A stretch of DNA of 64,000 nt from Bifidobacterium thermophilum (GCA_000741495.1 JGZV01000004.1:124001-188000); one strand, 5' to 3'; numbered from the stretch's first letter, positions 1 to 10,335 are shown. Numbers and translations: made by a program. The notes: generated from the sequence alone by a model not told the origin.

Positions 1-1110
1 CGGAACAATGGCCGGGGCTGATGGCACGTCAGGCATTGGCGCATGCGAGGACGGTTGCAACAACGCCGGATCGATACCGGCGTTGGACGACGACACGCTC
101 CGCGGGGTGGCGATCATGGTTTCCGCGGCTTCACCATGCTGTTTGGCTGCATGGGTGAATGCTTCGTCACCGGCGTATTCGTCAAGCCGCTCATCAGTGT
201 CCTGCTTGGGTTTGCGGTGGAACAGCCGAGCGAACAGGCTTGGGCGGCGCTCGCGGTCACGCTGATCCTCCTCGTCGGACCCGTCGTGGGCGGGAACCCC
301 TTCAGCAACCTGCATGAGATCGTCGCCGATATGGATCTCGTTGGGGAACTGGTCGTCCCCGCCTTCATCCGGCTCTCGTTGGCCGTCATCGCTGCGCAGC
401 CGTTCAGCCAAAGCTTGGAACCGTTCAGGAAGCTCCTCGACATGCGTGCGCGTGATCATCAGCAGTGAGAACAACGCGACGATGACGAACACGACGATGG
501 CGAAAGCCTTCGACAATCCCCATGCCAACGGAGAGCCCAGCAGGAAGCCGAAGATACCGCCGGCATTCTCCAATACCTTCAAATCGAACCCGTGCGTATC
601 GGATGCCGCGGCGGCATCGATGATGGAACAGATCGACCACAGCAGCAACGCCCAGCCGGTCACAACCCGCGGATTGTCGGAGCCTTTGCCGGCGTTGCGC
701 ATCAGACGGAATGCCACAATCGCCAAGAACACGGGAAGCACGACGCTCATCACGCCGAACGCGCCGGCCGCAATCGTATGTAGGAAACGTCCCAACGCCC
801 CGTTGACGCGGAACCATTCCGACGCACAGAACAGCACTGAGAGTATCACCATGACGAAGCACAAGCCGTCACGCCGGTACGTGGGGTCATACTCTCCGAC
901 ACCGGTCAACGCTCTGACCGCAGCCCCGAACCCTCGCGGAATGGCGAGCAGGAGCTTCTGCCATAACGGTTCCTCGCCGACAAGCCGCTCGTCATCGGAC
1001 AGCACACGGGTGCGGTCGGAGCCTCCGCTGGTGGTACGTTTCGAGGACCCGCTCGACCTACGACGGGTCTGGGTGTTGCGCTCTTGGGATGAGGATGAGG
1101 TTCGTGCCAT
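1..1110 (-). CDS. ftsK: DNA translocase FtsK/SpoIIIE, N-terminal part (3' end outside window)
   Basis: The minus-strand frame stays open from an ATG at 1110 to the window edge, giving 370 codons. The N-terminus is basic and Ser/Arg-rich (about residues 1-35). Hydrophobic segments follow near residues 82-99, 112-135, 150-168 and 184-219, and then an acidic, low-complexity linker starts near 225. This is the layout of the FtsK membrane-anchor domain before its linker; the RecA-like motor and gamma domain would lie beyond position 1. FtsK pumps DNA at the division septum and activates XerCD. The gene starts 49 bp after the miaA stop on the same strand. The assignment rests on topology and on the miaB-miaA-ftsK order known in bifidobacteria, since no motor motif is visible here. 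Confidence 0.72.
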   Translation of the reverse strand, partial: MARTSSSSQERNTQTRRRSSGSSKRTTSGGSDRTRVLSDDERLVGEEPLWQKLLLAIPRGFGAAVRALTGVGEYDPTYRRDGLCFVMVILSVLFCASEWFRVNGALGRFLHTIAAGAFGVMSVVLPVFLAIVAFRLMRNAGKGSDNPRVVTGWALLLWSICSIIDAAAASDTHGFDLKVLENAGGIFGFLLGSPLAWGLSKAFAIVVFVIVALFSLLMITRTHVEELPERFQALAERLRSDDGQREPDEGGDDQFPNEIHIGDDLMQVAEGVPAHDGSDEEDQRDRERRPSLFARLFHRKPKQDTDERLDEYAGDEAFTHAAKQHGEAAETMIATPRSVSSSNAGIDPALLQPSSHAPMPDVPSAPAIVP

Positions 1111-1159
1111 AACGATTCGATTCTAACGAGCGGCGGTCACATCACCGGCCGACAAGGCG

Positions 1160-2257
1160 TCAACCTTGGATATCGCCGAGATGATGCTGAACGTATTCGT
1201 CGGCATGGGCGTCAATGGCGTCATACTCACCCGCGTCGGCATGGTCGATGATCGCCATCGCGTTGTCCAACAACGCCGGGTTGAGCGCTTCAAGCCAGTG
1301 AATCCTCGGATCACGACCGAACCACCCCATCTGTTTACGGGCCAGACGGCAGGTTTTCTGCGCGATGTCGAAGAACGCGTCATCCTCGTCCCAGATGCCG
1401 TCGAGATAATCGATGATCTGTTGGTAGCCGAGCGCCCGACCAGCAGTGAACCCCAGATGCGGCCGCAACCGGCGCACTTCGTCGACAAAACCGTGCTCGC
1501 GCATGGCTTGGGTGCGCCGCATGATGCGGTCGTCAAGCTCGCGGCGAGGCAGGTCGAGTCCGATCTGCACGCTGGGGATGACATACCGGTAGCGTGGCAG
1601 GCTCGCAGAATACGGGCGGCCGGTCACTTCGATGACTTCGAGGGCGCGGATGGTGCGCCGCGGATTATGCGGGTCCATGCGGGCAGCCGCCTCGGGATCC
1701 TTGGCTTTCAGCTCTTCGAATAGGACTGCCGCCCCCTCATGCCGCTCACGTTCCTCCAAACGCTTACGTACTTCAGGGTCGGTGCCGGGGAAAGAGATGT
1801 CATCAATCGCCGCTCTCGCGTACAGCCCGGATCCACCTACCAGAATCGGTCTGATGCCTTGCGATTGCAAGTCGTTGATGCAATCACGGGCGAGCGTTTG
1901 GAAGCGGGCGACACTCATCGTGTCATCCGGGTCGATGATATCGATGAGATGATGAGGAACTTCCGCCTGCTCCTCGGCGGTCGGCTTCGCCGTGCCGATA
2001 TCCATGCCTCGATACATCTGGTAGGCGTCCGCGTTGACGATCTCGGCCCGTTCACCGCGTTCGGCCAACGTTTTGGCGATAGCGATGCCCAGCCCGGTCT
2101 TGCCGGAAGCCGTAGGGCCGACAATCGACACGACATGCGGAGTGTTCGAAGGCGTGGAACCCTCCTGCCCATGGCTGATGTTTTCACCTGGTACCGCCGG
2201 CATCCCCGCTTGTTTGGCACTGTCATCTTGCATTGTCTGTCGCATCTGCGTCTCCAT
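1160..2257 (-). CDS. miaA: tRNA dimethylallyltransferase MiaA
   Basis: Transfers dimethylallyl from DMAPP to the N6 of A37 in tRNAs that read UNN codons; MiaB then thiomethylates the product. The P-loop GPTASGKT lies near residue 47 from the chosen start, followed by the family's [18 protein letters not shown]-type segment. The frame opens further upstream at a GTG (2278), but the ATG at 2257 has a GGAAAGGCAGGT ribosome site directly before it and is preferred (365 aa). The first roughly 40 residues are a non-conserved extension. It lies 62 bp downstream of miaB and is probably co-transcribed with it. Confidence 0.93.
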   Translation of the reverse strand: METQMRQTMQDDSAKQAGMPAVPGENISHGQEGSTPSNTPHVVSIVGPTASGKTGLGIAIAKTLAERGERAEIVNADAYQMYRGMDIGTAKPTAEEQAEVPHHLIDIIDPDDTMSVARFQTLARDCINDLQSQGIRPILVGGSGLYARAAIDDISFPGTDPEVRKRLEERERHEGAAVLFEELKAKDPEAAARMDPHNPRRTIRALEVIEVTGRPYSASLPRYRYVIPSVQIGLDLPRRELDDRIMRRTQAMREHGFVDEVRRLRPHLGFTAGRALGYQQIIDYLDGIWDEDDAFFDIAQKTCRLARKQMGWFGRDPRIHWLEALNPALLDNAMAIIDHADAGEYDAIDAHADEYVQHHLGDIQG

Positions 2258-2319
2258 ACCTGCCTTTCCGTTCCTCACTGTACCCGCCCGTCGGGTACGC
2301 GACCCGTGTGTGTCCGCTC

Positions 2320-3783
2320 TCAGCCGCGGCGAACCCGATACGTCTGTCCGGCGGCCGGATCGGGGTCGGCGATGAGGTTATGCTCACCGGCATGGGTGAC
2401 GGTCGCCGTTACGAAATCACCGATCTGCGGTTGCGGGCAGCCTTGAGGCACACCGATATGCACCAGTGCGCCGGTCCGTTCACGGCCGGTGACACGATGC
2501 GTCTCATCGTCTTTCTTACCGTGCGTGCCAGTGACCATCACTTCGACGTCATGTCCTTCGAACTTGTCAAGCTCCTCTTGGCTGATCTGCTGCTGGAGGG
2601 CGAGCAGCCGGTCGAAACGCTCCTGGACCACCTGCTTGGGGATCTGCTCCATCGCGGCGGCCGGCGTGCCCGGACGCGGCGAATACTCGAACGTGAACGC
2701 GGTGGAAAAACGCGCTTGTTCAACCACGTCAAGCGTACGCTGGAAATCCTCTTCGGTCTCTCCAGGGAACCCGACGATGATATCGGTGGAAATCCGGGCG
2801 TCCGGCATCGCTTCACGGACCTTGGACAGAATCGTCAGGAACCGTTCGGTGCGGTACGAGCGGCGCATGGCACGCAGCACACGGTCTGACCCCGACTGCA
2901 ACGGCATATGCAGTTGATGCATGACATTCGGTGTTTCAGCCATCGCGGCGATGACATCATCAGTGAACGCCGCAGGATGCGGGGAGGTGAATCGCACACG
3001 CTCCAACCCCTCAATCGTGCCGCAGGCGCGCAACAGTTTGGAAAACGCGTAACGGTCGCCCATCCCATAGCCGTAGGAGTTGACGTTCTGCCCCAACAAC
3101 GTCACCTCTTTGGCCCCGTTTGCCACGCACTCGCGCACTTCGGCAAGCACGTCGCCAGGACGCCGGTCGTGCTCACGGCCACGCGTGGTCGGCACAATGC
3201 AGAAGGTGCACGTATTGTTGCAGCCCACGGAAATCGACACCCACGAGGAGATGCGCGACGACCGGGCGGCAGGCAGTTGACTGGGGAAATACTTCAAATC
3301 ATCGGCGACATCGATCTGCGGTTCACCGGTCGCGCGAGCCTGGTCAAGCAGACGAGGCAACGAGGCGATGCTTTTCGTGCCGAATACCGCATCAACCCAC
3401 GGGGTCCGTTTGGCGATCCGCTCACGGTCAAGCTGGGCCATGCACCCGCCGATTGCGATTTGCACACGCGGGTTCGCATGCTTGTACCGCGCCCAGCGGC
3501 CAATCGTGCCGTACATGCGTTCAGCGGCATTCTCCCGCACCGCGCACGTGTTCATGACCACAAGATCGAAATCATGCCGGGCGATCTGCTGTTCGTTCGC
3601 CGGCACATACCCGTCCTGCTCAAGCACGCCGGCGATACGCTCCGAATCGTGCACATTCATCTGACAGCCGAGCGTGTGAATATAAAATACACCTTTGCCG
3701 CGGCCTTGCATCCGTCCGTTTTCCGCGTGTCGGGCAGCCGGCATCGAGGCGCGCTCCGCCTCGGTCATCATCGCTTCATCCAT
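2320..3783 (-). CDS. miaB: tRNA-2-methylthio-N6-dimethylallyladenosine synthase MiaB
   Basis: A radical-SAM methylthiotransferase that converts i6A37 to ms2i6A37 in tRNA. The N-terminal UPF0004 domain carries cluster cysteines at 40, 80 and 114. The radical-SAM CxxxCxxC is at 188/192/195, in the sequence [11 protein letters not shown]-terminal TRAM-like region follows (around 400-470). Its 487 aa is typical, with about 30 extra residues at the N-terminus. A TACAAT -10-like hexamer lies just upstream of the ATG and no strong ribosome site is seen, so transcription may be leaderless or a later Met may be used. It heads the miaB-miaA pair. Confidence 0.95.
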   Translation of the reverse strand: MDEAMMTEAERASMPAARHAENGRMQGRGKGVFYIHTLGCQMNVHDSERIAGVLEQDGYVPANEQQIARHDFDLVVMNTCAVRENAAERMYGTIGRWARYKHANPRVQIAIGGCMAQLDRERIAKRTPWVDAVFGTKSIASLPRLLDQARATGEPQIDVADDLKYFPSQLPAARSSRISSWVSISVGCNNTCTFCIVPTTRGREHDRRPGDVLAEVRECVANGAKEVTLLGQNVNSYGYGMGDRYAFSKLLRACGTIEGLERVRFTSPHPAAFTDDVIAAMAETPNVMHQLHMPLQSGSDRVLRAMRRSYRTERFLTILSKVREAMPDARISTDIIVGFPGETEEDFQRTLDVVEQARFSTAFTFEYSPRPGTPAAAMEQIPKQVVQERFDRLLALQQQISQEELDKFEGHDVEVMVTGTHGKKDDETHRVTGRERTGALVHIGVPQGCPQPQIGDFVTATVTHAGEHNLIADPDPAAGQTYRVRRG

Positions 3784-3850
3784 AACCGCCGATTGTAACG
3801 TCCGGTCGGCACAGCGGGGCTCCGGACACCAAGGAATATGTCACGTAATA

Positions 3851-3890
3851 TTGCGCAAATCTGGAGCCGCCACGCTATCATGGGCAATCG
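3851..3890 (+). promoter_or_regulatory. Candidate promoter and leaderless GTG for the alarmone synthetase
   Basis: TTGCGC at 3851 and TATCAT at 3876 are separated by 19 bp. A GTG at 3890 sits where a transcript from this promoter would begin. The GTG opens a short frame that runs into a TGA just before the synthetase frame. The site is weak in sequence and matters mainly because it fits a longer, frameshifted N-terminus. Confidence 0.3.
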
Positions 3891-4007
3891 TGATACTTGA
3901 CCGACATACCCACATCAACACCGGAGAGATGAAAGCCCGACTCGGCGACATGAACACCATCGGCGAGCGCTTCCCCCGCCGATGAAGTCACCGAATTCAT
4001 CGATCTC

Positions 4008-4616
4008 ATGCAGGTCTATGAGGGGGCGATGTACGAGATCAGCACGAAACTGGAGATTCTCGACAGCGAATTCCAAGTGCGATTCTCCCATAATCCGATT
4101 CATCATATGGAGCGTCGGCTGAAGTCCGTGGATTCCATTCTCGGCAAGCTGGAACGCAAATCCCTGCCGATCAACACGAGGTCGATCAAGGACAATCTGT
4201 TCGATGTCGCCGGTATCCGCGTCATCTGCAATTACCGTGACGATGTGTACTCCGTGTCGAACTACCTGTCCGCACAGTCGGATATCCAGGTGTTGCGCGT
4301 CAAAGATTACATCAAACACCCCAAGCAGAACGGGTATCGCAGCCTCCACGTGATTTACGCCGTACCGGTGTTCCTGTCCTCCGGAGCGCATTACACGCCG
4401 GTGGAAGTGCAGTTCCGCACCATCGCCATGGATTATTGGGCGAGTCTCGAACACCAGTTGCGGTACAAGTCGGACCTGCCTGATGCGAAACTCGCCGAAC
4501 ATTCGCAAACCTTGTTGGATTGTGCGCGCAGTCTGCAGAATGTCGAAGCGCAAATGCAAAGCATTCACCGCGATATCACCGGCGCTCCCCGCGTGGAGGA
4601 AGCCCCGCAGGCGTAA
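4008..4616 (+). CDS. Small alarmone synthetase (RelQ/YjbM-like GTP pyrophosphokinase)
   Basis: A single-domain (p)ppGpp synthetase of the small SAS class: no hydrolase HD domain and no TGS/ACT regulatory domain, 202 aa from the ATG. Family signatures include the nucleotide-binding segment around 70-80 (DVAGIRVIC), the GYRSLH motif near 111-116 and VEVQFRT-IAMDYWASLEH near 134-152. It would make ppGpp/pppGpp from ATP and GDP/GTP under stress. The ATG has no convincing ribosome site, and the codons before it (to 3954) encode plausible family sequence, ADEVTEFIDL, with no start codon in that frame. A +1 frameshift at the C5 run near 3973 would join this frame to one opening at GTG 3890. Either the start is truncated or the true N-terminus is split. 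Confidence 0.88.
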   Translation: MQVYEGAMYEISTKLEILDSEFQVRFSHNPIHHMERRLKSVDSILGKLERKSLPINTRSIKDNLFDVAGIRVICNYRDDVYSVSNYLSAQSDIQVLRVKDYIKHPKQNGYRSLHVIYAVPVFLSSGAHYTPVEVQFRTIAMDYWASLEHQLRYKSDLPDAKLAEHSQTLLDCARSLQNVEAQMQSIHRDITGAPRVEEAPQA

Positions 4617-4669
4617 CCCCTGTCATGCGGCGGTGCGGCAGCACAAGCCGCTCACACCGCCGCGTGACA

Positions 4670-6307
4670 TTAGAATCCGAGCGCCGGACGGGTAAGCCCC
4701 TGTTCAAAGAACCGGAATTCATGTTCCGAAGACACCAGTGCGGCATGCATCATATGCTCGTATTCGTCGATGGACGCCTCTGCGGCAAGCCGATCGCAAA
4801 TCTGCACCTCACGCAACGTGCTCTCAGTGAATTCCGGATCGGAGTACATGCGGATCCACTCGCCGAACGGATGTGTATCAACATCAATATGCTTGTCTCG
4901 CACTTGGTCACGCATTTCTTTGCCCATCGCCGCATACAGCCAGAAGCACGGCATGACCACGGCCACCAGACGCGCGTACGAACCGGAGTCCGCGACGCGA
5001 TGCTCATGACCGATATAAGCGGCCGTCACTTCGGAACGGGAAACAGGAGCCGGGTCAAACCCGTGTTTGATGAACCAGTTGCGGTGGAACAACACTTCGG
5101 AATCCACACCACCGGATGCCGCTTGTGCGAAAAACACGCGCTCATCAAGCCGGTCGGCGCGTGAGGACGCGAGCGCAAGCAACGACGTGTAATCGGTCAG
5201 ATAAATATCATCCTGGTGCAGGTAAAACGCGAAATCGTCAAGCGACAACGTGGCATCCACCATGCTGGTGATGAATCGCATGCCGTGGATGCGCTCGCGG
5301 ATGGGACGCACCCGGTTCCAGTAGTCGGCGCTGAAACGCAAGCCGGTGGGCGCGTGCTGCCAAGTGAAATCGACCGGACCATGGCCTTTGCCCACGTGCA
5401 ATCGGTCGGCGGCGCCGATAGCTCCGTTCATCCATGTTTTGGCTCGTCTGGTCGTCTCCTCCCAGGTGTCGCATTGGGGGCGCAGCGCGGCGAGTGTGCT
5501 GGAGAGGGTGTCTCCTGTCCCGTGGACGTTTTGGGTATGTACTGTTTTGCCTTCGATGCGTGTCGTGCGTACATCGCCGTCTTGTGGTGAGGGCTCGGCG
5601 AGAATATCGGTGCTTGATTCGCTGCCGGCGAGTGCGAGCGCGCCGCCTTTGGCGTAGACGGCGACCCCGTAGCGTTCGCATACGAGGCGTGCCATGGTTT
5701 CAAGTTCGTCGATGTTGGTTGCAGGTTGGCCGGCGTCGGCGAGCGCGGCGAGTTCCGGTACGTTCGGTGTGATGATGTCGGCCATGGGCACGATGGTGCG
5801 CAAAGCTTGTTCGGCTTGTGGGGTGAGTAACGCGTCCCCGGATTTCGCGTACATCACCGGGTCGAGCACGACGACCGGTTTGGCGATGGCGTCATGTTGG
5901 TACTGGTTTTCCAGAGCGGTGAGCCATCCTTTGACCGCGTCGACGAGTTCGGGGGTGCCCAGCATGCCGATTTTCATGGCGTCGATGACCGCGTCGTCGC
6001 TGACCGCGTTAAGTTGGGCGACCAGGAAATCGGGGTCCATGTTCACGATGCTGGTCACGCCTTGCGTGTTTTGGGCGAGGACGCTGGTCATGGCGGCGTA
6101 TCCGAATACGCCTTGCGCGCTGAAGGCTTTCATGTCGGCCATGGTGCCGGCGCCGCCGATCGGGTCGGAGCCTTCGATGGACAGGACCCGCAGGCGTGAG
6201 GGTTTGTTTGCCGCTTGTTCCCCCGCGGCTTCCAAACGTGCGAGCGCTTCCATGGCACGGGTGGTGCGGGAGGATTGTGATGGTTGCTGATATTGCTGCT
6301 CGGCCAT
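4670..6307 (-). CDS. thiD-tenA: Bifunctional HMP/HMP-P kinase ThiD fused to TenA aminopyrimidine aminohydrolase
   Basis: Two-domain thiamine enzyme. The N-terminal ribokinase-like ThiD domain (about 40-315) has GSDPIGGAGTMADMK and the GTGDTLSS anion-hole motif; it phosphorylates hydroxymethylpyrimidine and its monophosphate. The C-terminal TenA domain (about 325-545) contains the MPCFWLYA segment with the catalytic cysteine and salvages degraded thiamine pyrimidine. An ATG also exists at 6316, but AAGGGA ahead of 6307 is properly spaced for this start, and that site lies inside the riboswitch 3' strand. It is controlled by the TPP riboswitch directly upstream. The thiamine pyrophosphokinase at 44.8 kb completes a salvage route. 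Confidence 0.93.
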   Translation of the reverse strand: MAEQQYQQPSQSSRTTRAMEALARLEAAGEQAANKPSRLRVLSIEGSDPIGGAGTMADMKAFSAQGVFGYAAMTSVLAQNTQGVTSIVNMDPDFLVAQLNAVSDDAVIDAMKIGMLGTPELVDAVKGWLTALENQYQHDAIAKPVVVLDPVMYAKSGDALLTPQAEQALRTIVPMADIITPNVPELAALADAGQPATNIDELETMARLVCERYGVAVYAKGGALALAGSESSTDILAEPSPQDGDVRTTRIEGKTVHTQNVHGTGDTLSSTLAALRPQCDTWEETTRRAKTWMNGAIGAADRLHVGKGHGPVDFTWQHAPTGLRFSADYWNRVRPIRERIHGMRFITSMVDATLSLDDFAFYLHQDDIYLTDYTSLLALASSRADRLDERVFFAQAASGGVDSEVLFHRNWFIKHGFDPAPVSRSEVTAAYIGHEHRVADSGSYARLVAVVMPCFWLYAAMGKEMRDQVRDKHIDVDTHPFGEWIRMYSDPEFTESTLREVQICDRLAAEASIDEYEHMMHAALVSSEHEFRFFEQGLTRPALGF

Positions 6308-6310
6308 ACC

Positions 6311-6385
6311 GGACATCCCTTCGCTAGTGCTGACTAGATCAGGTTCAACGGGTGTGTTCTCAGCCTGCCGGCACCCCGTGTCACC
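6311..6385 (-). promoter_or_regulatory. TPP (THI-box) riboswitch
   Basis: Read on the minus strand, this contains the conserved THI elements in order: GGGGTGCC, CTGAGA, ACCC, GAACCTGATC, and a final helix ending in AGCGAAGGGA. The last strand contains the ribosome-binding sequence of thiD-tenA, so TPP binding probably blocks translation initiation rather than acting through a separate terminator. No terminator hairpin is seen between it and the gene. Confidence 0.93.
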
Positions 6386-6476
6386 GGCCTTCCACCTTAG
6401 CCGCCCCCACGGTCAATACCGCGATTGTCGGGACGCGTGGGGCGTTCGGTTGATAGGTGTGGGATATGCTGGGTTC

Positions 6477-7436
6477 ATGCCAGAGAGTGAGAAGCAACGT
6501 CGTGTGGTGGGCAGCGTCCTGCTGTTGGTAACCGCCCTGATTTGGGGGTTCGCTTTTGTCAGTCAGGTGCAGGGGATGCAATCGATGTCCCCGGCGTTTT
6601 TCAATGCGATACGTTTCACGTTGGGCGCGGCCTCATTGTTTCCGGTGCTGTTGCTGTCTTCACGGACGCGGGCGCGGCGTGTCGACGACGAGCGGCAGCC
6701 TGCAGGGAGACGCGGGAGGCTGGTGTTGTGGTCGTGCGTGTGCGGACTGGTGTTGTGGGCTGGCGCCACCTCACAGCAGATCGGTGTGCAGATGAGCATG
6801 TCCGCGGGACATTCCGGGTTTGTGACTGCCTTGTATATTGTGCTCGTGCCGGTGCTCGGGTTCCTGTTTTTGCACCGGCGTATCCACGTGCTGACTGTGT
6901 CGGCGATCATCGTGTCAGTGATCGGGTTTTATCTGCTGTGTGTCACCGATGGTATCCGGAATGTCGGCACAGGCGACCTGGTGTTGTTGACGAGTGCGGT
7001 GCTGTATGCCACGCATATTCTGGTCATTGACCGCGTGGGTGACCGGCTTGATCCGCTTGAGTTGTCGCTCGGCCAGTATCTGGTGGTTTCATTGTTGAGC
7101 TGGGTGATGACGCTCTCGTTGCATCAGGTGGATTGGCGGGGCGCGCTGGCGTGCGCCGGAGCGGTGGCGTATGCCGGTATCATGTCGGTCGGTGTCGCAT
7201 ACACGTTGCAGGTGGTTGGGCAGCGGTATGTTCCCCCGTCGCAGGCGTCGATGATCATGTCGCTTGAATCGTTGTTCTCGGCTGTGGGTGGGGCGCTGAT
7301 CTTGCACGAGACGATGACCGGCCGGGCGTATGCAGGGTGTGCGTTGATATTCCTTGGCACGATTCTCGCGCAGATTGACCCTGAACGGCTATTGAACCGT
7401 ATATTCCAAGATGATTCCCAGCAACAGACCATATAG
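6477..7436 (+). CDS. EamA/DMT-family transporter
   Basis: A 319-aa integral membrane protein with about ten hydrophobic segments in two EamA repeats. The first repeat begins VLLLVTALIWGFAFVSQ near residue 15, and the second starts near residue 160. The drug/metabolite transporter superfamily exports amino acids, metabolites or drugs; the substrate cannot be told from sequence. The frame opens earlier, but the first 50 codons overlap the thiD-tenA riboswitch and promoter and are not membrane-like. The ATG at 6477 has GATATGCT just upstream and no clear ribosome site, suggesting leaderless expression. It ends 23 bp before the next gene. Confidence 0.87.
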   Translation: MPESEKQRRVVGSVLLLVTALIWGFAFVSQVQGMQSMSPAFFNAIRFTLGAASLFPVLLLSSRTRARRVDDERQPAGRRGRLVLWSCVCGLVLWAGATSQQIGVQMSMSAGHSGFVTALYIVLVPVLGFLFLHRRIHVLTVSAIIVSVIGFYLLCVTDGIRNVGTGDLVLLTSAVLYATHILVIDRVGDRLDPLELSLGQYLVVSLLSWVMTLSLHQVDWRGALACAGAVAYAGIMSVGVAYTLQVVGQRYVPPSQASMIMSLESLFSAVGGALILHETMTGRAYAGCALIFLGTILAQIDPERLLNRIFQDDSQQQTI

Positions 7437-7459
7437 TAGTATGAAAGAAAGGAGCAATC

Positions 7460-8341
7460 ATGACTTACGATCACCAGCCTCAGAGTGCTTCCCAGCAACC
7501 CCCTCAGTACCGTGGACAAACGCAATCTTCCTATAGTCAGTCGCCGTATGGCGTGCCGCAATATGGTCAGCCGACCGCACAGCCGCAAGTCTCGTACTTC
7601 CAGCCCTCCGGCGCGGGTGCAGGGTACGCCAGCCAAGCTTCGGCGATTCCCGCCCAGCTTGCTTCAGCCATGGAACGCGCCGAACGCACGTCCATCACCC
7701 GCGCGTACGCCGAGATGACTGCGGGGCTCGCGCTGACAGCCGTTGTGGCGGTGCTGACGCAGACTTTCGGCTTGCTCAACACGTTCCTGGTCGCAACAGG
7801 CGGGTTGGGATGGATCGGTCTGATGCTTGTGCAGATCGTCATGGCGATTGCCATCGGCAACCGTGCGATGAATCTCAAAGCGGGAGCGGCTCGCATCTTG
7901 TTTTATCTGTATGCCGCACTCATGGGCTTCACGCTGAGCTCGATTTTCATGGTGTACGATCTCGGTTCGATCGGTACGGTTCTCGCATTGTGCACAGGCT
8001 TCTTCTTTGTGCTGACCATGCTGTCGCTGACCATGCGCGGCAATATGCTCAAAGCCGGTCCGATTCTGTTGGCGGCGCTGATCGCTTTGATTGTCGGTGA
8101 GGTCATCATCATGCTGGTCGCACCGGGGTCGACCGGGCTGATGGCGATTTCCGCTATCGGTGTGGTGCTGTTCGCAGGGCTGACGATGTATGACGCGCAG
8201 AAGACGCGCGCGTTGTTCGCCCAGTATGCCGGCCAGCCTGAGGTCATCAAAAGCCTGTCGATTGTGTGCGCGCTTGACTTGTATCTCGACTTTGTGAACA
8301 TGTTCTTGTATTTGCTGCGCCTGTTCGGCAGCCGTGACTGA
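7460..8341 (+). CDS. Bax inhibitor-1/YccA family membrane protein
   Basis: 293 aa with a Gln/Ser/Pro/Tyr-rich cytoplasmic N-terminus (about 1-65) and seven hydrophobic segments from about 85 to 290. This is the BI-1 (TMBIM) layout, with the family's short polar C-terminus. Members act as pH-sensitive calcium or ion leaks or interact with FtsH; the role in this organism is unknown. An excellent AGAAAGGAG ribosome site precedes the ATG. It probably shares a transcript with the EamA gene and is followed by a strong hairpin terminator. Confidence 0.9.
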   Translation: MTYDHQPQSASQQPPQYRGQTQSSYSQSPYGVPQYGQPTAQPQVSYFQPSGAGAGYASQASAIPAQLASAMERAERTSITRAYAEMTAGLALTAVVAVLTQTFGLLNTFLVATGGLGWIGLMLVQIVMAIAIGNRAMNLKAGAARILFYLYAALMGFTLSSIFMVYDLGSIGTVLALCTGFFFVLTMLSLTMRGNMLKAGPILLAALIALIVGEVIIMLVAPGSTGLMAISAIGVVLFAGLTMYDAQKTRALFAQYAGQPEVIKSLSIVCALDLYLDFVNMFLYLLRLFGSRD

Positions 8342-8388
8342 TCGAAGGCGGGGGGCTGGCGCGTGCCGCCGGCTCGCCTGACACCAGT

Positions 8389-8432
8389 CGATGGGCCCGG
8401 TTTCCTGTGAGGAAGCCGGGCCCATCGGTTTT
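8389..8432. terminator. Intrinsic terminator between convergent genes
   Basis: A perfect stem of 17 bp (CGATGGGCCCGGTTTCC and its complement) with a 5-nt loop TGTGA is followed on the plus strand by GTTTT. It lies between the BI-1 gene and the convergent zinc-ribbon gene and could serve both. Confidence 0.85.
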
Positions 8433-8466
8433 CCGCGCCGTCGCGTGTCGCATAACCGCGCACGGG

Positions 8467-10335
8467 TCACTGGGTTGACACGAAGCTTGGGAACACTTGG
8501 TCGATTACTGCGGAGCCGTCGGTTTTCGCGGACTGGGGGTAATCGAAACGCAGGGTGAGGATTGTTCTGCGTGTCACGATTTCCTTGATGTACGTGATGG
8601 TGTTGTTGTCCGAATAGCTGCACACCATGATGTCTCCGGACAGTAGATGGTAGGACACGGCGTGTCTGGAGGCGCATGCCGCGTATTCGCTGGATACGGT
8701 GGCGCCTGTCGTGTTCGCTTTGCCGGATACGGCGATGGTCATGCCGATGGCATCATTGGTGAAACTGCGGGACAACCCATTGTCGGTTTCGTCATGCCAC
8801 ACATAACCGTCGGGGATGGACACCTGATAGCCCATGGTGCTGTTGGTGTACACGCCGGCGGGTGACGGTGATGCCGAGGCGGCGGACGGAGCGGAGGCTG
8901 ATGGGCTTGCTGACGTTGTCGCCCCTGATGGCGCGGATGTGGCGGTCTGCGTGGTGGCAGCGGGCGAAGCGTGGCGGCGGGCGGCGGTGATGCCCAGACC
9001 GACGCACACGCATAATACCGCCGCGACGCACACGATGACGATGGGCCTCCACCGGTTCGGCGATGCCGCTGGGACCGGGATTGTGGATGATGCCGGAGCG
9101 TGCGCCGTATCTGTGATAGGACGTCCGGCGTGCGCCTGCGGCATGACTTGGGTGCCGGTCTCATCCGGGGTGACGGCCTGTGGCATGGCGGCAGTGGCCA
9201 TATCCGTATCATCCGGCGTGCCGATTGCAGGCATACCGGATGCCGTGGTGGCGGGAGTGTAAACCGCCGCCGTATGCCCGGTCATATCCGCGGACGGGAT
9301 GTTGTACGGCAGCGGACCGGTGTCTGCCGGGGTATCGGCGCGTTCGATGACTTGCGTGGGAACGTCGGTGTCATCGTCCGGCTCGGTTTGCCGGATGGAC
9401 GCGTCAGTGCCAGCTTGTGACGGCTCGGCTGCCGGCTGGGTCACCGACATGCGCCCGGTATCAGCAATGCCGGGAGTCTCGCCAGTGTCTTCGGCGGCGT
9501 CAGGATGGTCGTCGATATCAGTGTTTTCGACGGCGGATTGGGGTTGTTCTTCCGGTTCAAGTGCCGGCAGTTGGCCCGTCGCCGTGGTATGCGCAGGAGC
9601 GGACTGCCGATCAGGCGCCGCTTCGACAGGCTCGTCGACGCTGGCAGGCTCGGCAGGTTCCAGCTGATGTCCGGCCTGTCCGGTCTCAGTCGTCTGATTG
9701 GCTGTCTCTCCGGGCCAAGGCTTGTCGTCGGCTGCTACCGGCTGGTCGGAAGCAGGTTGCGACGAGGAGTCCAGCGACCAGATATCTTTAGGAAGTGCCG
9801 CAATCCCCCACGTGTCCGACGCCCAGTCCAGCGCGAAATTGACATCGGGGTGTTCTCCCGCCGTGCCATCATGCCGTTCCGCGCCGTCGTGCGCGGGAAC
9901 GGGGTCGGTCGCGCGAATATCCGAGGAAGCTGAATCAGCGGCGTCATCATCGTTACGGGCGGTATCGCCTGCCGCCTGCGCGTCCTGTTGCACGGTTGGC
10001 GGCTGCAAAGCATCGTCCGTGGATGCCGGCTTACGGCGGGCATCACCGTGGGCGAGCAGCGAACTGGTCGACGCGGCCAATGCCGCCAGATCGGCGGAAC
10101 CGTTGACAGATTCCATCTGCGCGTTCTGGATGAATTCACGGCGGGACATCTGACGGGTCGGCTGCCCGGGCGCGAACGCCGATGGAATCGGCGCGGAACG
10201 CTGCGGAATCGCTTGGGTCGGCGTGTCTGAAGCGCGCGGATCCGGCCCTTCGAGCGTGCCACCGCAGTTGACGCAGAAATCCCCGTCGTAGAAAACTTCC
10301 GAACCGCAATGCGGGCAATATCGTACCGTGCTCAT
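8467..10335 (-). CDS. Zinc-ribbon, single-pass membrane protein of unknown function
   Basis: 622 aa. An N-terminal zinc ribbon has CxxC pairs at 7/10 and 21/24 (CPHC and CVNC). About 380 residues of low-complexity Asp/Thr/Ala/Pro/Gln-rich sequence follow. One transmembrane helix sits near 440-460 (IVIVCVAAVLCVCVGLGI), then a Ser/Ala/Thr-rich spacer and an external domain of about 130 residues to the end. The orientation is probably cytoplasmic ribbon with the C-terminal domain outside. The ribosome site TAGGAAG fits the ATG. The C-terminal domain resembles other secreted actinobacterial domains of unknown role; I do not recognise a specific family. It could be a cell-envelope sensor. Confidence 0.8.
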   Translation of the reverse strand: MSTVRYCPHCGSEVFYDGDFCVNCGGTLEGPDPRASDTPTQAIPQRSAPIPSAFAPGQPTRQMSRREFIQNAQMESVNGSADLAALAASTSSLLAHGDARRKPASTDDALQPPTVQQDAQAAGDTARNDDDAADSASSDIRATDPVPAHDGAERHDGTAGEHPDVNFALDWASDTWGIAALPKDIWSLDSSSQPASDQPVAADDKPWPGETANQTTETGQAGHQLEPAEPASVDEPVEAAPDRQSAPAHTTATGQLPALEPEEQPQSAVENTDIDDHPDAAEDTGETPGIADTGRMSVTQPAAEPSQAGTDASIRQTEPDDDTDVPTQVIERADTPADTGPLPYNIPSADMTGHTAAVYTPATTASGMPAIGTPDDTDMATAAMPQAVTPDETGTQVMPQAHAGRPITDTAHAPASSTIPVPAASPNRWRPIVIVCVAAVLCVCVGLGITAARRHASPAATTQTATSAPSGATTSASPSASAPSAASASPSPAGVYTNSTMGYQVSIPDGYVWHDETDNGLSRSFTNDAIGMTIAVSGKANTTGATVSSEYAACASRHAVSYHLLSGDIMVCSYSDNNTITYIKEIVTRRTILTLRFDYPQSAKTDGSAVIDQVFPSFVSTQ

